64,000 bases of DNA, taken from NCBI GenBank assembly GCA_036495425.1, contig DASXMW010000031.1, positions 1-64,000 on the forward strand. Reading direction: 5' to 3'. Position numbers and translations under genes: made by a program. This DNA is from Bog-532 sp036495425. Lineage in GTDB: Bacteria; Actinomycetota; Actinomycetes; Streptosporangiales; Streptosporangiaceae. The notes beneath the pieces are model-generated. The model was given only the letters and a program-made list of their open reading frames with translations, ran no database searches and was not told where the DNA came from. Below are positions 62,516 to 64,000 of this stretch, in pieces; position 1 is the stretch's first letter; every line of letters begins with the position of its first letter.

Positions 62516-62593
62516 CTACCGGACGGGCAGGCCGGTGAGGGCGCGGCCGGTGATCATGCGCTGGATCTCGGAGGTGCCCTCGAAGATCGTGAA
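62516..62593 (-). pseudogene. amputated C-terminus of an acyl-CoA dehydrogenase
   Basis: The minus strand reads 'FTIFEGTSEIQRMITGRALT' and then 'GLPVR' and a stop at 62516-62518. This is the unmistakable end of a FadE-type acyl-CoA dehydrogenase including the catalytic-Glu motif. Upstream (above 62594) the frame stays open for a while but all homology ends abruptly and base composition changes, so the other 350 residues have been lost or displaced. Confidence 0.85.
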
Positions 62594-62836
62594 ATTATTG
62601 GACGTGGTTACGTGTGACACGGTCGTATGTTCGCAACGGTGTAGCTGACCTGCCTGTGATCCGATGATCGTCGATGATCATCTTCCGTTGTCTTCCTGGG
62701 TCTGACGGAACAGACACGGAACACAGAACGCTCGCATGAGCGCAGTACGGCTGCAGCCCTACTGCTGCCATCGAGCCATGCTCGGTGAGTGACGGGCTAG
62801 CCCCGGTACGGCCGCGCTGCAGCGGAGGACGAGCCG
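62594..62836. other. gene-free DNA next to the rearrangement point
   Basis: About 240 bp of less GC-rich sequence. It contains GATGATCATC (perfect palindrome, 62673-62682) preceded by another GATGATC, and the small hairpin GTCTG-CAGAC (62700-62715). GGAGGA at 62823-62828 is the ribosome-binding site of the HIT gene. No gene or integrase is visible. Confidence 0.6.
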
Positions 62837-63331
62837 ATGCCGGATGCTGGGCCCATGGGGTTGTTCGCCGGGGATCCGGCCTGTGCCTTCTGCGGTATCG
62901 TCTCCGGCCGGGTGCGGGCCAGCCGGGTGTGCGAGGACGCGCGGGTCCTGTCCTTCATGGATATCCACCCGGCTGCGCGGGGAGACCTCCTCGTCATCCC
63001 CAAGGTGCACGCGGCAGGTCTGGAGGACATCGACGAGGCTTTGATGAGCCACCTGTTCCGCGTGGTTCACCTGCTGGCGCGGGCCCTGCGGCGTTCGGGG
63101 CTGCCCTGTGAGGGAGTGAAGCTGTTCCTCGCCGACGGCGAGGCCGCCGATCAGACGGTCTTCCACCTCCACGTGCACGTCTTCCCGCGGACCGCCGACG
63201 ACCGGTTCCACCTGGAGATCAGGTGGCAGGAGCGGTCACGTGCCGCCCTGGACGACGACGCCACACAGGTCCGGGCGGCCCTGAACGCAACGGACACCAC
63301 CCCGGATGTCTCCGATGACTCGTGCATGTGA
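62837..63331 (+). CDS. HIT-family nucleotide hydrolase/transferase
   Basis: A 164-residue histidine-triad protein. The triad 'FHLHVHVFPR' (HxHxHxx) ends the catalytic domain; the N-terminal 'CAFCGIVSGRV' is the CxxC zinc motif of HinT/Fhit-like bacterial proteins, and 'FMDIHPAARGDLLVIPKVHA' is the nucleotide-contact region. It hydrolyses AMP-linked substrates or dinucleoside polyphosphates. The last 30 residues are an Asp-rich tail. GGAGGA supports the ATG at 62837. It lies on the far side of the truncated acyl-CoA dehydrogenase. Confidence 0.93.
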   Translation: MPDAGPMGLFAGDPACAFCGIVSGRVRASRVCEDARVLSFMDIHPAARGDLLVIPKVHAAGLEDIDEALMSHLFRVVHLLARALRRSGLPCEGVKLFLADGEAADQTVFHLHVHVFPRTADDRFHLEIRWQERSRAALDDDATQVRAALNATDTTPDVSDDSCM

Positions 63332-63585
63332 GAGCCGGCGTCGTGCCTGATGGGCGCAATCGCATCGTCGCCAAAGCAAACGTAGCCTGATGCGGCACTA
63401 GCATCCTTCGCTCATGTCGGAGTCATCTGGGTCAACCACCACCAGGCGGCGGCGCCACAACGCCAACCGCGTCTCCCCGGATGCGGAGAAAGAGGTCAAC
63501 GCCTGTATCAGGGGGCATCCGGCTGCCTCCGATCAGGCAAAGAGTGGCGCTCGAAGCATCACTCGGACAGCGAAGGCGGACAGCC
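63332..63585. other. intergenic, no supported gene
   Basis: A frame from 63414 opens with an ATG but gives a low-complexity Arg/Ser/Thr peptide and overlaps the start of the next gene in another frame, so I do not call it. CCTGATG occurs twice (63346 and 63388). An in-frame ATG at 63481 could extend the next gene by 35 residues. Confidence 0.5.
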
Positions 63586-64000
63586 ATGAGCGACGACGTA
63601 AAGATCTGGACGACGGTGGGATCAGCAGGGACGCTTAACGCGACTGAACTGGCGAAAGTGACCCTAAATAACGCCGTGATCGTATTGGGCCAGGACATTG
63701 CGCCGCCCGCCGCCAGCGCACCGGCTGCCCCGTCCATCGGCATCTCCACGAGCAGCGCAGTTGTCCGCTACAACATCACCCCGGTCGACGGACTATTCGC
63801 CACTGGTCCCTTTCACTACGTGCTGCAGTTGACCTACCGGGGCAGCGTCCGCGCCCGGCTCGCACAGTTCGACCTGTCCAGCGGTGCAGAGACGGACCTG
63901 CTGCACTTCGACAGCGCCTCCTTCCCGCCCGCGCACAGCTTCGTGACGAACTCCGGAACCACGACAGACGACTCGCCAGTAATGGATTTCGTTAACTGCG
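63586..64000 (+). CDS. unknown protein, 5' part only (runs off the window)
   Basis: Open from ATG 63586 to the window edge: 138 complete codons, no stop. It begins 'MSDDVKIWTTVGSAGTLNAT' and continues with a short Pro/Ala linker ('DIAPPAASAPAAPSIG') and beta-rich stretches ('VVRYNITPVDGLF', 'YVLQLTYRGSVRARLAQFDL', 'ETDLLHFDSASFPPAHSF'). No signal peptide is present. Alternating strand-forming segments suggest a beta-sandwich. GAAGG precedes the ATG; codon use is less GC-biased than most of the window. The family is not recognised. Confidence 0.75.
   Translation, partial: MSDDVKIWTTVGSAGTLNATELAKVTLNNAVIVLGQDIAPPAASAPAAPSIGISTSSAVVRYNITPVDGLFATGPFHYVLQLTYRGSVRARLAQFDLSSGAETDLLHFDSASFPPAHSFVTNSGTTTDDSPVMDFVNC

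Noticed and set aside
63414..63638. 74-residue ORF with ATG
   Set aside because: Low-complexity, no ribosome-binding site, and it overlaps the better-supported gene at 63586 in a different frame.
1..64000. Search for tRNA, rRNA, CRISPR, IS transposase, integrase and replication origin signals
   Set aside because: None seen by eye in the intergenic regions; a tRNAscan/Rfam run would be needed to exclude small RNAs firmly.

Overview
The window is chromosomal DNA of a very GC-rich (about 70%) actinomycete. This rests on strong G/C third-position bias, frequent GTG starts, many 4-base ATGA/GTGA gene overlaps, start codons lying 6-8 bases behind a TAnnnT box (leaderless style), and actinobacterial families such as FolP2-like, mycofactocin-linked SDR/MftD-like, DUF2252, DUF4253 and DUF1992. 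The genus cannot be fixed from sequence alone. I found no rRNA, tRNA, CRISPR array, transposase or integrase.

Layout. 1-2.6 kb: an Lrp-type regulator divergent from an EamA exporter and an aldo/keto reductase. 2.6-7.8 kb: fatty-acyl-CoA breakdown (acyl-CoA dehydrogenase, thiolase, enoyl-CoA hydratase, TesB thioesterase, alpha-methylacyl-CoA racemase). 8.1-13.1 kb: a tightly packed minus-strand run of six genes, made of a membrane-anchored secreted protein, an unknown soluble protein, a second acyl-CoA dehydrogenase, an SDR, a FolP2-type dihydropteroate synthase paralogue and a class III extradiol-dioxygenase-like protein. 13.3-24.7 kb: a regulator-rich, patchier stretch with two MocR regulators, an IF-1 paralogue, APH- and HxlR/NmrA-type genes, two divergent MarR genes sharing duplicated operators, an unusual glutamyl-tRNA synthetase, and relics of decayed genes.

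24.8-27.5 kb: a mycofactocin-type SDR, an MftD-like FMN enzyme and a TetR regulator behind a perfect palindrome. 27.5-34 kb: small and hypothetical genes, a stand-alone CBM48 protein, a Met/His-rich membrane protein, and an aquaporin translationally coupled to a DUF2252 kinase-like protein. 34-41 kb: a penicillin-binding lipoprotein, a disulfide oxidoreductase and a fused indolepyruvate:ferredoxin oxidoreductase. 41-48 kb: single metabolic genes (Orn/Lys/Arg decarboxylase, homoserine dehydrogenase-like, GlcD-like, FKBP).

48.3-49.6 kb: a tyrosinase with a C-T-H motif at its copper site, followed one base later by a separate protein resembling the C-terminal shielding domain of polyphenol oxidases. 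49.7-57 kb: a second EamA exporter behind a perfect 14-bp inverted repeat, then a minus-strand peptide/amino-acid salvage operon (asparaginase, RpiR, DUF885 peptidase, ketopantoate reductase). 57-62.5 kb: a Cys/Met PLP enzyme with an MFS exporter, a quinone-oxidoreductase-like gene whose Shine-Dalgarno can be masked by a long hairpin, an ECF sigma factor and a VOC protein. The right end (62.5-64 kb) starts with the amputated C-terminus of an acyl-CoA dehydrogenase, followed by less GC-rich DNA with an HIT protein and an unknown gene running off the window.

No single large new system is obvious. The best leads are the two-piece tyrosinase, the aquaporin-DUF2252 pair, the mycofactocin-type cluster lacking mycofactocin genes, the MarR divergon, the Shine-Dalgarno-masking hairpin, and the rearrangement scar near 62.6 kb.
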